Part shown: piece by piece, positions 26,678 to 34,862 of the stretch
Position numbering within the stretch: the first letter of the stretch is position 1
How the letters are laid out: each line of letters opens with the position of its first letter
Assembly (NCBI GenBank): GCA_963699105.1
Contig: CAVOTI010000005.1
Location: 248,001 to 312,000 of the forward strand
Source: Bog-756 sp963699105
GTDB lineage: Bacteria; Actinomycetota; Acidimicrobiia; Acidimicrobiales; RAAP-2
Length of the DNA: 64,000 bases
Reading direction: 5' to 3'
Program-made: the position numbers and the translations under genes
Notes under the pieces: generated by a model
Database searches by the model: none
The model's input: only the letters and a program-made list of their open reading frames with translations
Told to the model about the DNA's origin: nothing

Positions 26678-27571
26678 TCACCCTGCCGACTCGAGGACGA
26701 CGGCGGGACGGATCCGGTCGGTTTCGGTGGCCTCGTAGACGGCCAGGAGCCGGTGCCCGTCGTCGACCAGTCCCCACGGACCGTCACCGGTCACCCCCAG
26801 AGGGACGCGGTCGAGGGGCAGGCCGCGGGAGACGTGCTGCTGCACGTCGAACGGCACCACCACCTGGTCGAGGTGGCGGAGGGCCTGGGCCGGGGTCAGC
26901 ACGTCGGTCGGGGCCAACTCGTCGACCAGCTGGGCGTCCTCCACCGCGAAGGAGCCGATGGAGGTCCGGCGCAGGTTGGCCAGATGGGCCCCGCCGCCCA
27001 GGGCCGTGCCCAGGTCGGCGGCCAGCACGCGGATGTAGGTACCCGAGGAGCACACCACCTCGATCCGGAACACTCCGGGGGCCAGGCCCGGGAACACGTC
27101 GAAGCGGTGCACGGTCACCGGCCGGGCCTTGCGCTCCACCTCGATGCCCTCCCGGGCCAGGGCGTGGAGCCGGCGACCACCCACCTTCACCGCCGACACC
27201 ATGGGCGGGACCTGGTCGATGGGTCCGGTCAGGGCCCGGGCGGCCGCCCGCACCTCGGCCAGGCCCACATGGGCCATGTCCCAGGTGCCGATGGGCTCGC
27301 CGGACGAGTCCAGGGTGGAGGTCGCCGTGCCGAGCACCACCTCGCCGGCATAGTTCTTGGGGAGGATGGTGAGGAACCGCATCAACCGGGTGGCCCGGCC
27401 CAGGCCGACCAACAGGACGCCGGTGGCGTCGGGGTCGAGAGTGCCGGCGTGGCCCACCCGGCGTTGCCCGAAGATCCGCCGACACCGGGCCACCACGTCG
27501 TGGGACGTCCAACCCGCCTCTTTGTCCACCACCACCAGTCCATTCACCTGGTCGTCACCGGAACCGCTCAT
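26678..27571 (-). CDS. truB: tRNA pseudouridine-55 synthase
   Basis: Makes pseudouridine 55 in the T loop of tRNAs. The 297-residue protein has NGLVVVDKEAGWTSHDVVARCRR, then RRVGHAGTLDPDATGVLLVGLGRATRL with the catalytic Asp in GTLDP, and KNYAGEVVLG. RIEVVCSSGTYIRVLAADLG and LRRTSIGSFAVEDAQ follow the family pattern. The start overlaps the rbfA stop by four bases, which couples translation of the two RNA-maturation genes. Confidence 0.95.
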   Translation of the reverse strand: MSGSGDDQVNGLVVVDKEAGWTSHDVVARCRRIFGQRRVGHAGTLDPDATGVLLVGLGRATRLMRFLTILPKNYAGEVVLGTATSTLDSSGEPIGTWDMAHVGLAEVRAAARALTGPIDQVPPMVSAVKVGGRRLHALAREGIEVERKARPVTVHRFDVFPGLAPGVFRIEVVCSSGTYIRVLAADLGTALGGGAHLANLRRTSIGSFAVEDAQLVDELAPTDVLTPAQALRHLDQVVVPFDVQQHVSRGLPLDRVPLGVTGDGPWGLVDDGHRLLAVYEATETDRIRPAVVLESAG

Positions 27572-27972
27572 CGGTCGGGCCCGGGCCGGTCCTCCGCCCC
27601 GTCACGCCCGTCGTCTCGGATCCGGCGCAGCACCTCCTCCACCCGGCTGCCGGCCACCACCGCCGGGTCGACGGTGAAGTCGAGGGTCGGGGTGCGCTTC
27701 ATCCTGACCTGACGCCCCAGCGTCCGTTGCAGCTGGGTCCGGCGCTCGGCCAGCGCCTCGGCGGCGTCCTCGGTGAGCGAACTCAGGTAGACGGTGGCGT
27801 GGCGGAGGTCGGGGGCGGTGTCCACCGAGGTGACGGTGACCAGCCGCAGGCGCTCGTCGGCATCGGCCAGCCGCTCCAACTCCTCGGCCAACACCTGGCG
27901 CAACACCTGGTTGACCCGGAGTGAGCGCGCATAGGGCGCAGCACCGCGGTTGTCATGCCGGCGACCTGACAC
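27568..27972 (-). CDS. rbfA: 30S ribosome-binding factor A
   Basis: A cold-shock-linked factor for late 30S maturation, binding near the 5' end of 16S rRNA. It has 134 residues: RSLRVNQVLRQVLAEELERLAD, VTVTSVDTAPDLRHATVYLSSL, and RQVRMKRTPTLDFTVDPAV, all usual for RbfA, with a short acidic Arg- and Asp-rich tail. The start is a GTG. It lies between infB (58 bp upstream) and truB (overlapping), the standard order. Confidence 0.95.
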   Translation of the reverse strand: MSGRRHDNRGAAPYARSLRVNQVLRQVLAEELERLADADERLRLVTVTSVDTAPDLRHATVYLSSLTEDAAEALAERRTQLQRTLGRQVRMKRTPTLDFTVDPAVVAGSRVEEVLRRIRDDGRDGAEDRPGPDR

Positions 27973-28030
27973 AGCTCCTCCACTCAGCCGACGAAGTCGG
28001 GACCGTTCGCCCCCCGGGGAGGCGCCGACG

Positions 28031-30979
28031 CTACGTGCGGGGGATCTCCCGCTCCTCGAAGGTCTCGATGATGTCGCCCTCTTTGAGGTCCTGGTAGTCC
28101 GAAAGTCCGATCCCGCACTCGAAGCCGGACTGGACCTCGCGGGCGTCGTCCTTGAACCGCCGGAGCGAGGTGATGGTGCCCTTCCAGATGACCACGCCCT
28201 CCCGCAGGAACCGGACCTTGGAGCCCCTGGTGATCACGCCCTCCCGCACGTAACAGCCGGCGATGGCGCCGATCCGCGGGACCCGGAAGACCTGCCTGAC
28301 CTCGGCCTCGCCCGTCACCACCTCCTCGAACACCGGGGACAGCAGTCCGAGCATGGCCGACTCGAGGTCCTCCAGCAGCTTGTAGATGATCTCGTAGGTC
28401 CTGATCTCGACGTCGGCCTTGGCCGCCATCTCCCGGCTCCGGCGATCGGGACGGACGTTGAACCCGATGATGGCGGCCGTGGAGGCCTGGGCCAACTCCA
28501 CGTCGGACTCGGTGATCCCGCCAACACCCCGTCGGACGAAGTTGAGCTTGACGTCCTCCCGCTCGAGCTTGCGGAGACTCTCGGTCACCGCCTCCAACGA
28601 GCCCCGCACGTCGGCTTTGAGGATGAGGTTGAGGGTGGCCGTCTCGCCCCGCTGGATCTGCTCGAACAGGTCCTCGAGCTTGGCTCCGCCCAGGGCCGAG
28701 GTGGCCGCCGGCACGTGACCGGCCACCCGGTACCGGTGGGCCCTGGCCTCGCCCATGGTCCGGGCCTGGGCCAGTTCGGGGGCCACTCTGAACTCGTCGC
28801 CAGCCTCGGGCGGCTCGGAGAACCCGAGCACCTGGACCGGTGTCGAGGGGGGTGCCTCCTTGATCTGGTCGCCGTGGTCGTCGACCAGGGCCTTGACCTT
28901 GCCCCAGGCCGCCCCGGCCACGATCGGATCGCCCACCCGCAGGGTGCCGCGTTCGACGATGACCGAGGCCACCGGGCCCCGGCCGATCTCGAGCTCGGCT
29001 TCGAGGACCACACCCCGGGCCCGGCCCTCGGGCGTGGCCACCAGCTCCTCGACTTCGGCCACCAGGATGATCTGTTCCAACAGGTCGTCTATGCCCAGAT
29101 TCTGCAGGGCCGAGATCTCCACGGCGATGGTGTCGCCGCCCCACGCCTCGGGAACCAGGCCGTGCTCGGACAGCTGTTGGAGCACCCGGTTGGGATCGGC
29201 TTCCTCGCGATCGATCTTGTTGACGGCCACGATGATGGGAACGTCGGCCGCCTTGGCGTGGTCGATGGCCTCCACCGTCTGGGGCATCACGCCGTCGTCG
29301 GCCGCCACCACCAGCACCACGATGTCGGTCACCTCGGCCCCCCGGGCCCGCATGGCGGTGAACGCCTCGTGGCCCGGGGTGTCGATGAAGGTGATCGGGT
29401 GCCCGTTCCAGTCGACCTGGTAGGCGCCGATGTGCTGGGTGATGCCGCCGGCCTCGCCGGCCACCACGTTGGCCGACCGGATGCGGTCCAACAGCAGGGT
29501 CTTGCCGTGGTCGACGTGGCCCATCACCGTGACCACGGGCGGCCGGGGCCGGATATCCTCCTCGTCCTCCTCCTCGTCCTCCTCGTCGAAGAACTTGGCC
29601 AGCAGCTCGGCTTCGCGCTCTTCCCCCGGGTCCACCAGGCGGACGTCCGCACCGAGCTCGGCGGCGAACAGCTCGATCATGTCGTCGGTCAGTGACTGGG
29701 TGGCGGTGACCATCTCTCCCTGGAGAAGCAGGAACCGGATGACGTCGCCGGCCGAGCGGTTGAGCTTGGGTCCGAGGTCACGGGCCGTCGAGCCGCGCTC
29801 CACGATCACCTCGGTGTCGGGCACCGGGGCGGTCGAGGGCATGTAGGCCGTCAGTTGGGTCGGCTCGAGCTCTTCGAGGTTGCGACGGCGCCGGCGTGGG
29901 CGCCGCTGGTTGGGTCGGCCCCGTCCCACCCCGGGACCACCCCGTCCACCGGGACCTCCCGGACCACCGCCGGGTCCGCCGCCGGGACGGCCACCGCCGT
30001 AGCCGCCCGTCGATCCGCCGCCGGGTCGGGATCCGAAACCTCCACCCGAGGAGCCGGCTCCGGCTCCCCCTGACCTGGTGCCGCTGCTGGCCGGGCGACC
30101 GGCCACCGGTCCGCCCTGGCGTCCCGAGAACCCGCCGGGTCCCCCGGGACGCGGTCCTCCCGCCGGGGGGCGACGTCCGCCCGAGCCGGGGGGCGGTGGG
30201 ATGGGCTTGCCCGTGACCGAGCGGGGGGGGCCGCCCGGCGGGGGTGGTATGGGACGGCCCGACGAGCTGGTCGGGGGGCGCGTGGGGGCCGACGGCGGAG
30301 AGACCGGGGCGCTGGCCTGGGTCGGGGCCGGGGCCGGCGTCGCCGTCTGGGGACCGGCTGCCGGGGCCGGGGCCGGGGCTCGAGGAGTCGGCGGCGCCGG
30401 GGCGGGGTTGGCCGCCGGGGCGGGGGCTGCCGGTGGGGCGGGGGCACTCGGTGCCGCCGCGGCCGGGTTCGGGGCCGGGGCACTGGCCGCCGGAGCGGCC
30501 GGGGCGGGAGGCGCCGCCGGAGCGGCCGGAGCGGGAGTTCTGGGAGCGGGGGCGGGAGCCGTCGGCAACTCGGAGGCCGGCCGGCTGGTGATCAGCCGGG
30601 ATCCGGTGCGCTTGACCGGCGGCGGGTTCGGCGACACCGGTGCCGCCGCCCTGGCCGGGACGGCTCGGTCGGTGGCCGGGGGCGGCTCGAGGTCGGGAGC
30701 GGGCTGATCGATGCTGTTCGGAGCAGGTGTGGACTTCTGGGGGGCGGCCTTCTTGGCGGCTGCCGCCTTCTTGGCCGGTGGTGCCGGCTCCTCGGGCTGC
30801 ACCGGGCGTCTGAGGCCCTCCCGGTCGGCCTTGCGGCGGGCGCGGTCGGCCTGGGCGTCCTCGATGGACGACGAATGGCTCTTGACCCCCATCCCCAGGG
30901 ACAGGCACAGGTCAAGGGCTTCTTTGTTGGTCAGGCCGAGCTCGTGGGCGAGCTCGTACACGCGGATCTTCTTCGGCAA
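28031..30979 (-). CDS. infB: Translation initiation factor IF-2, long N-terminal linker
   Basis: A GTPase that places initiator tRNA on the 30S subunit and drives subunit joining. The 982-residue protein begins with an IF2_N domain (KKIRVYELAHELGLTNKEALDL). Residues about 60-370 are disordered: first Ala- and Pro-rich, then a stretch of short Gly, Arg and Ser repeats and basic RRPRRRRRN. The G domain starts near residue 480 with VMGHVDHGKTLLLDRI, then DTPGHEAF and NKID. Domains II-IV follow. The TTG start is preceded two codons earlier by an in-frame TAA, so a longer form is excluded. It sits between ylxR and rbfA. Confidence 0.96.
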   Translation of the reverse strand: MPKKIRVYELAHELGLTNKEALDLCLSLGMGVKSHSSSIEDAQADRARRKADREGLRRPVQPEEPAPPAKKAAAAKKAAPQKSTPAPNSIDQPAPDLEPPPATDRAVPARAAAPVSPNPPPVKRTGSRLITSRPASELPTAPAPAPRTPAPAAPAAPPAPAAPAASAPAPNPAAAAPSAPAPPAAPAPAANPAPAPPTPRAPAPAPAAGPQTATPAPAPTQASAPVSPPSAPTRPPTSSSGRPIPPPPGGPPRSVTGKPIPPPPGSGGRRPPAGGPRPGGPGGFSGRQGGPVAGRPASSGTRSGGAGAGSSGGGFGSRPGGGSTGGYGGGRPGGGPGGGPGGPGGRGGPGVGRGRPNQRRPRRRRRNLEELEPTQLTAYMPSTAPVPDTEVIVERGSTARDLGPKLNRSAGDVIRFLLLQGEMVTATQSLTDDMIELFAAELGADVRLVDPGEEREAELLAKFFDEEDEEEDEEDIRPRPPVVTVMGHVDHGKTLLLDRIRSANVVAGEAGGITQHIGAYQVDWNGHPITFIDTPGHEAFTAMRARGAEVTDIVVLVVAADDGVMPQTVEAIDHAKAADVPIIVAVNKIDREEADPNRVLQQLSEHGLVPEAWGGDTIAVEISALQNLGIDDLLEQIILVAEVEELVATPEGRARGVVLEAELEIGRGPVASVIVERGTLRVGDPIVAGAAWGKVKALVDDHGDQIKEAPPSTPVQVLGFSEPPEAGDEFRVAPELAQARTMGEARAHRYRVAGHVPAATSALGGAKLEDLFEQIQRGETATLNLILKADVRGSLEAVTESLRKLEREDVKLNFVRRGVGGITESDVELAQASTAAIIGFNVRPDRRSREMAAKADVEIRTYEIIYKLLEDLESAMLGLLSPVFEEVVTGEAEVRQVFRVPRIGAIAGCYVREGVITRGSKVRFLREGVVIWKGTITSLRRFKDDAREVQSGFECGIGLSDYQDLKEGDIIETFEEREIPRT

Positions 30980-31047
30980 CGGCTGTTACTGCCCTTCATT
31001 CACGTCGTACGTGCCGATACGCACATACGACCCACTATCCTCGCACA

Positions 31048-31342
31048 TCACAGGACCGAACCCTCCGAGCCCACCGCCTGGTTGTCGGCTGGACCCATGT
31101 GCAGGGCGATCCTCAACTTTTCTACGTCTGCACCGCTCACCGGGCGCCGGAGCGCCCGCTCGAAGGCCCGGCGGCTGGCCGCCCGCTCGAAGCACTGGTG
31201 GGAGCCCCGGCAGAACCACGCCCCACGGCCCGGATGTCCATGGCCCACCACCAGGGTTCCGTCGCCACTGCTGGCCACGCGGACCAGCAGGTCCGTCGGT
31301 GGGCGGCCCGACAGCCGATGCAGGTCCGGACCGGCCCTATTC
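31048..31342 (-). CDS. YlxR-family RNA-binding protein, frameshifted
   Basis: A small nucleic-acid-binding protein always found between nusA and infB. VRTCIGCR in one frame (31309-31332) joins, after a shift near 31300, to PPTDLLVRVASSGDGTLVVGHGHPGRGAWFCRGSHQCFERA, which completes the YlxR pattern with its RGAWFCR core. No standard start codon is found in the frame of the RTCIGCR part: it begins eight bases after the nusA stop and lacks an upstream ATG, GTG or TTG nearby. A second indel in the C/G run at 31344-31350 may be the reason. Confidence 0.72.
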
Positions 31343-32617
31343 GGCCGCCCCCCCGCCCGGGGTGCCGGTCGGAACACTCTCGGAGGCCACCTCGACCGCT
31401 TCGGCCTGCTCGACTGCCTCGACTGCTTCTACCGCCTCGACTGCTTCGACCGCCTCGACTGCTTCGACTGCTTCGACTGCACCGTCGCCGGGGGCCGCCT
31501 CGGCCCCGTCGGCGCCCTGCGACCACTCGGTGACCGACACCGCCGAGCCGCCCTCGGCCGGTTGCCAGACCATCTCGCCCGCCTCGTTCTGGATCCACTC
31601 GCCCTCGGCCCACTCCTCGCCCGAGTAGCCGGACTCCTCGTCGGCCAGCTGGGTCTCGCTCTTGATGTCGATTCGCCATCCGGTGAGCCGGGCCGCCAAC
31701 CGGGCGTTCTGGCCCTCCTTGCCGATGGCCAGGGACAGCTGGTAGTCGCTGACGATGACGGTGGCGGTGCCGGTCTCGTCGTCCAGACGGACCTCGCGAA
31801 CCCTCGCCGGAGCCAGGGCCGACTGGATCAACTCGACAGGGTCGTCGGAGAACGGCACCACGTCGACACGCTCGCCCCGGAGCTCGTTGGTGACCATCCG
31901 CACCCGGGACCCCCGGGCCCCCACGCAGGCGCCGACCGGGTCCACATTGGGATCGTTGGACCAGACAGCGATCTTGGTGCGGTGGCCGGGCTCGCGGGCG
32001 GCCGCCTTGATCTCCACCGCGCCCGAGGAGATCTCGGGCACCTCCAACTCGAACAGCCGCTTGATGAGGCCGGGGTGGCTCCTGCTGACCACGATCTGAG
32101 GACCCTTGGTGGTCTTGCGCACTTCGACGATGTAGGCCTTGAGGCGCGCCCCGTGCTCGTAGCGCTCGTAGGACACCTGCTCGGCCTGGGGCAGCAACGC
32201 CTCCACCTTGCCCAGATCGAGCAAGGTGTAGCGGTTGTCGGTCTGTTGGACGATGCCGGTCACGATGTCACCCTCGCGTCCCGCGTACTCCTCGTACTTG
32301 AGATCGCGCTCCACCTCACGGATCCGCTGGAGGATCACCTGCTTGGCCGTCTGAGCGGCGATCCGGCCGAAGTCGTCGGGGGTGTCGTCCCATTCGCGGG
32401 TCACATTCCCGTCCTCGTCGAGCTCCTGTCCGTAGACCCGGATCTCGCCCGATTCCGGGTCGATGGTGACCACGGCCTCCTCGGCCGCGTCGGGACGACG
32501 CTTGTAGGCGGCCACCAGGGCGTTGGCCAGCGCATCGAGCAGGGTCTCGACCGAGATGCCCTTGTCCCGCGCGATCTGGCCGAGCGCGTCGAGGAACTCG
32601 AAGTTGGGCTTGCTCAT
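31337..32617 (-). CDS. nusA: Transcription termination/antitermination protein NusA
   Basis: Binds RNA polymerase and modulates pausing, termination and antitermination. The N-terminal domain starts SKPNFEFLDALGQIARDKGISVETLLDAL, the S1 domain has REGDIVTGIVQQTDNRYTLLDLGKVEALLP, and the KH domains have VGACVGARGSRVRMVTNELRGE with IAVWSNDPNVDPVG. The 426-residue product ends in a tandem (EAV)n run and an acidic tail; this replaces the acidic repeats seen in enterobacterial NusA. The start ATG at 32617 overlaps the rimP stop by four bases. Confidence 0.95.
   Translation of the reverse strand: MSKPNFEFLDALGQIARDKGISVETLLDALANALVAAYKRRPDAAEEAVVTIDPESGEIRVYGQELDEDGNVTREWDDTPDDFGRIAAQTAKQVILQRIREVERDLKYEEYAGREGDIVTGIVQQTDNRYTLLDLGKVEALLPQAEQVSYERYEHGARLKAYIVEVRKTTKGPQIVVSRSHPGLIKRLFELEVPEISSGAVEIKAAAREPGHRTKIAVWSNDPNVDPVGACVGARGSRVRMVTNELRGERVDVVPFSDDPVELIQSALAPARVREVRLDDETGTATVIVSDYQLSLAIGKEGQNARLAARLTGWRIDIKSETQLADEESGYSGEEWAEGEWIQNEAGEMVWQPAEGGSAVSVTEWSQGADGAEAAPGDGAVEAVEAVEAVEAVEAVEAVEAVEQAEAVEVASESVPTGTPGGGAAE
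31390..31484 (-). repeat. Nine-base tandem repeat encoding the (EAV)n tail of NusA
   Basis: About ten copies of a 9-bp unit, CTCGACTGC or TTCGACTGC read on the plus strand, run in phase with the reading frame and encode Glu-Ala-Val repeats. One copy carries QAE. Such arrays change length easily. Confidence 0.85.
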
Positions 32618-33159
32618 GGGGTGACGACCTGCTTCCTCTTCTCCATTGCCTTCGCTGACCCCGGGCCGTCGCCGGCCGAGGTCTTGGACCTGTTCCCTTT
32701 TACCCGGGGCTCGGGGCCCCACACGAACAGCGTCCGGGCTTTGTCGATGTCGGTGTAGGCCAGCCTCACCGGCGGGCCGGGGGCACCGTCCACCGCCAGC
32801 TCCAGTCCCGTGTCGTCGGCCGCCACCAGCCGACCACGGAGCCGCCGGTCGCCGGGGACCTGGGGACGGGTCTTGACCGTCACCGTCTCCCCCACCGCCT
32901 TGGCGAAGTGGGCCGGGGTCCGCAAGGTGCGCTCCACCCCGGGGCTGGACACTTCGAGCGCGTACCTACCAGGGATCGGATCCAGCTCGTCGAGGATCGA
33001 CGAGACGGCCCGATTGGCTTCGGTCAGGGCTTCGAGATCGACGCCCCCGGGTCGGTCCACGGTGACCAGCAGGACGCCCGACCTCTGCTCGACATCGACT
33101 AGTTCGAGGTCGGCGGCAGCCAACACGGGTTCGAGTACGGGAATGAGCTCTTCGACCAT
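32614..33159 (-). CDS. rimP: Ribosome maturation factor RimP
   Basis: Needed for early 30S subunit assembly. The 181-residue protein has LELVDVEQRSGVLLVTVDRPGGVDLEALTEANRAVSSILDE, then RYALEVSSPGVERTLRTPAHFAKAVGETVTV, the conserved core with the SSPGVER motif. The last 30 residues are basic (KRKQVV). A strong ribosome binding site, AAAAGGAGG, stands eight bases before the ATG at 33159. It is the first gene of the rimP-nusA-infB operon and follows a candidate attenuator. Confidence 0.95.
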   Translation of the reverse strand: MVEELIPVLEPVLAAADLELVDVEQRSGVLLVTVDRPGGVDLEALTEANRAVSSILDELDPIPGRYALEVSSPGVERTLRTPAHFAKAVGETVTVKTRPQVPGDRRLRGRLVAADDTGLELAVDGAPGPPVRLAYTDIDKARTLFVWGPEPRVKGNRSKTSAGDGPGSAKAMEKRKQVVTP

Positions 33160-33323
33160 GTGCGCTGCCTCCTTTTCGGGTTCCGGTGACGTCGTCGGTG
33201 GTCGACATCGTCTTTGTCCAACTGTCCTCGTGGCCTTTCGTGCGGCCTGTCCTGCACCTTCTTCGAAGCGTTGGCGAACAAAACAAAAGCGTGGGCTGTC
33301 CGCCCACGCTTCAGCAGCGTCAC
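33099..33323 (-). other. Possible leader ORF in front of rimP
   Basis: A GTG at 33323, with GGAG four bases upstream, opens a frame that crosses the stem-loop at 33287-33311 and runs into the start of rimP. The first residues read MTLLKRGRTAHAFVLFANAS. The product has no recognised domain and is Arg- and His-rich, so a short regulatory translation event is more likely than a stable protein. It may also be chance. Confidence 0.25.
33287..33311 (-). terminator. Intrinsic terminator or attenuator before rimP
   Basis: A perfect 10-bp stem, AAGCGTGGGC/GCCCACGCTT, with a five-base loop (33287-33311). On the minus strand it is followed by TTTTGTTTTGTT, a proper T-tract. It lies downstream of the ispG stop (218 bp) and also downstream of a -10-like TATACT, so it could end the ispG transcript or attenuate the rimP operon. 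The remaining 33160-33528 gap holds nothing else I can name. Confidence 0.72.
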
Positions 33324-33351
33324 TTCACTCCAGCAGAACGGCAGATCTAAA

Positions 33352-33357
33352 AGTATA
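33352..33357 (-). promoter_or_regulatory. -10 box upstream of the rimP operon
   Basis: TATACT on the minus strand, in an AT-rich patch. An upstream CTCACA (four of six matches to TTGACA) is 18 bp away. The transcript would include the stem-loop at 33287-33311 before rimP. Confidence 0.4.
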
Positions 33358-33528
33358 GCAGCGGCGGTCTCGAACTGTGAGGGGCATGAGGTGGGATTTT
33401 TCCGGAATTTCGCCGGTGGCCGCCGTGGCCGCCGGTTCGACCCCTCGACCCCGTCTTCCCGCCGGCCGGCCGGGGTCCGGCCCCGACGCTCGAGGAGCGG
33501 TCAGGGCACCGGGGCCCGTCCCCCGGGC

Positions 33529-34773
33529 TCAGGCCTGGGACCGGCCCTCGCCGTACTTCTTGCGGATCATCTCCACCTTGGTCTCCGAGGCGTTGGCGTC
33601 GGCACCCTTGTCCTCGAGCAGGGCCAGCCGGTCGGCCTCGGCTTCGGCCTCGGCACCTGAATCGGCGGCGGCCAGCCTGGCCTCGACCCCCTCGGCCACG
33701 AGCTTCTCCGCCTCGGCCACCAACGCCTCGACCATCTCGTCCTCGGGGACCACGCGGACGATCTTCCCCTTGATGAACAGATGGCCCCGCTTGCGGCCGG
33801 CGGCAATCCCGAGGTCGGCCTGGCGCGCCTCGCCCGGGCCGTTGACCACGCATCCCATCACCGCCACCTGGATGGGCAGCTGGCGGTCCTCCAGCGCATG
33901 CTGCGCCGCTTTGGCCACGGCGATCACGTCGACCTCGGCCCGGCCGCAGCTCGGGCAGGCGATGAGGTCGAGCCCCTTGCGCTCGCGGAGCCCGAGGGCC
34001 TCGAGCAACTGGCGGCCGGCCCGGGCCTCCTCCACCGGATCGGCGGTGAGGGAGTAGCGGATGGTGTCGCCGATCCCCTCGGCCAGCAGCGTGGCGATCC
34101 CGGCCGTGCCCTTCAAGAGCCCGGCCGGCGGGGGGCCGGCCTCGGTCACGCCGAGATGCAACGGGTGGTCGAACGTCTCCGAGGCCAGGCGGTACGACTC
34201 GATCATGAGCGGGACCGAGGAGGCCTTCACCGAGATCTTGACGTCGTCGAAGCCCACGTCGGCGAAGTAGGCGAGCTCCATGCGGGCCGACTCGACCAGA
34301 GCCTCGGGGGTGGCCCCCCCGAAGCGCTTGTACAGATCGGGATGGAGCGACCCGGCGTTCACCCCGATCCTGATGGGCACACCCCGGTCCTTGGCCTCGC
34401 CGGCCACCTGCTTGATCTCCGCCTCCTTGCGCAGATTGCCCGGGTTCAACCTCAGACCCTGGACGCCGGCCTCCAGGGCGGCCAGCGCCATCTCGTGGTG
34501 GAAGTGGATGTCGGCGATGACGGGGACCGGTGACCGGGGCACGATACGGGCCAGTCCCTCGGCCGCCGCCTCTTCGTTGCAGGTGCAACGCACCAGATCG
34601 GCACCGGCCGCCGCCAGCGCGTAGATCTGGGTCAGCGTGGCCTCGGCGTCAGCCGTCTTGGTGGTGGTCATCGACTGGACGGTGATCGGGGCCCCGCCGC
34701 CCACCGGCACGTCGCCGACCTGGATCCGACGAGTCGGCCGCCGCTCCGAGGTGGTCCAGGCGGTTCGTCCCAT
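33529..34773 (-). CDS. ispG: 4-hydroxy-3-methylbut-2-enyl diphosphate synthase (flavodoxin/ferredoxin)
   Basis: An iron-sulfur enzyme of the MEP isoprenoid pathway that converts MEcPP to HMBPP. The 414-residue protein has the TIM-barrel start TRRIQVGDVPVGGGAPITVQSM and VPVIADIHFHHEMALAALEAGVQGLRLNPGN. The three cluster cysteines are in LIACPSCGRAEVD (two) and VMGCVVNGPGEA. The C-terminal 60 residues form an acidic Glu- and Ala-rich helix beyond the usual length. It lies 89 bp after rseP. The terminator-like stem-loop is downstream. Confidence 0.96.
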   Translation of the reverse strand: MGRTAWTTSERRPTRRIQVGDVPVGGGAPITVQSMTTTKTADAEATLTQIYALAAAGADLVRCTCNEEAAAEGLARIVPRSPVPVIADIHFHHEMALAALEAGVQGLRLNPGNLRKEAEIKQVAGEAKDRGVPIRIGVNAGSLHPDLYKRFGGATPEALVESARMELAYFADVGFDDVKISVKASSVPLMIESYRLASETFDHPLHLGVTEAGPPPAGLLKGTAGIATLLAEGIGDTIRYSLTADPVEEARAGRQLLEALGLRERKGLDLIACPSCGRAEVDVIAVAKAAQHALEDRQLPIQVAVMGCVVNGPGEARQADLGIAAGRKRGHLFIKGKIVRVVPEDEMVEALVAEAEKLVAEGVEARLAAADSGAEAEAEADRLALLEDKGADANASETKVEMIRKKYGEGRSQA

Positions 34774-34862
34774 GCCTCCATGGTAAGGCGTCCGACCCCG
34801 GTTACGGACTGCGGGCCCGGAGGGCAGCCCGAGGGCGGCCCGACGGCGGCCGGGCGAAGGTA

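Noticed and set aside
31390..31484. Short repeats that could look like a CRISPR array
   Set aside because: There are no spacers; the units are nine bases, continuous and in frame with nusA. The repeats at 55912-56660 are likewise coding. I see no CRISPR array in the window.
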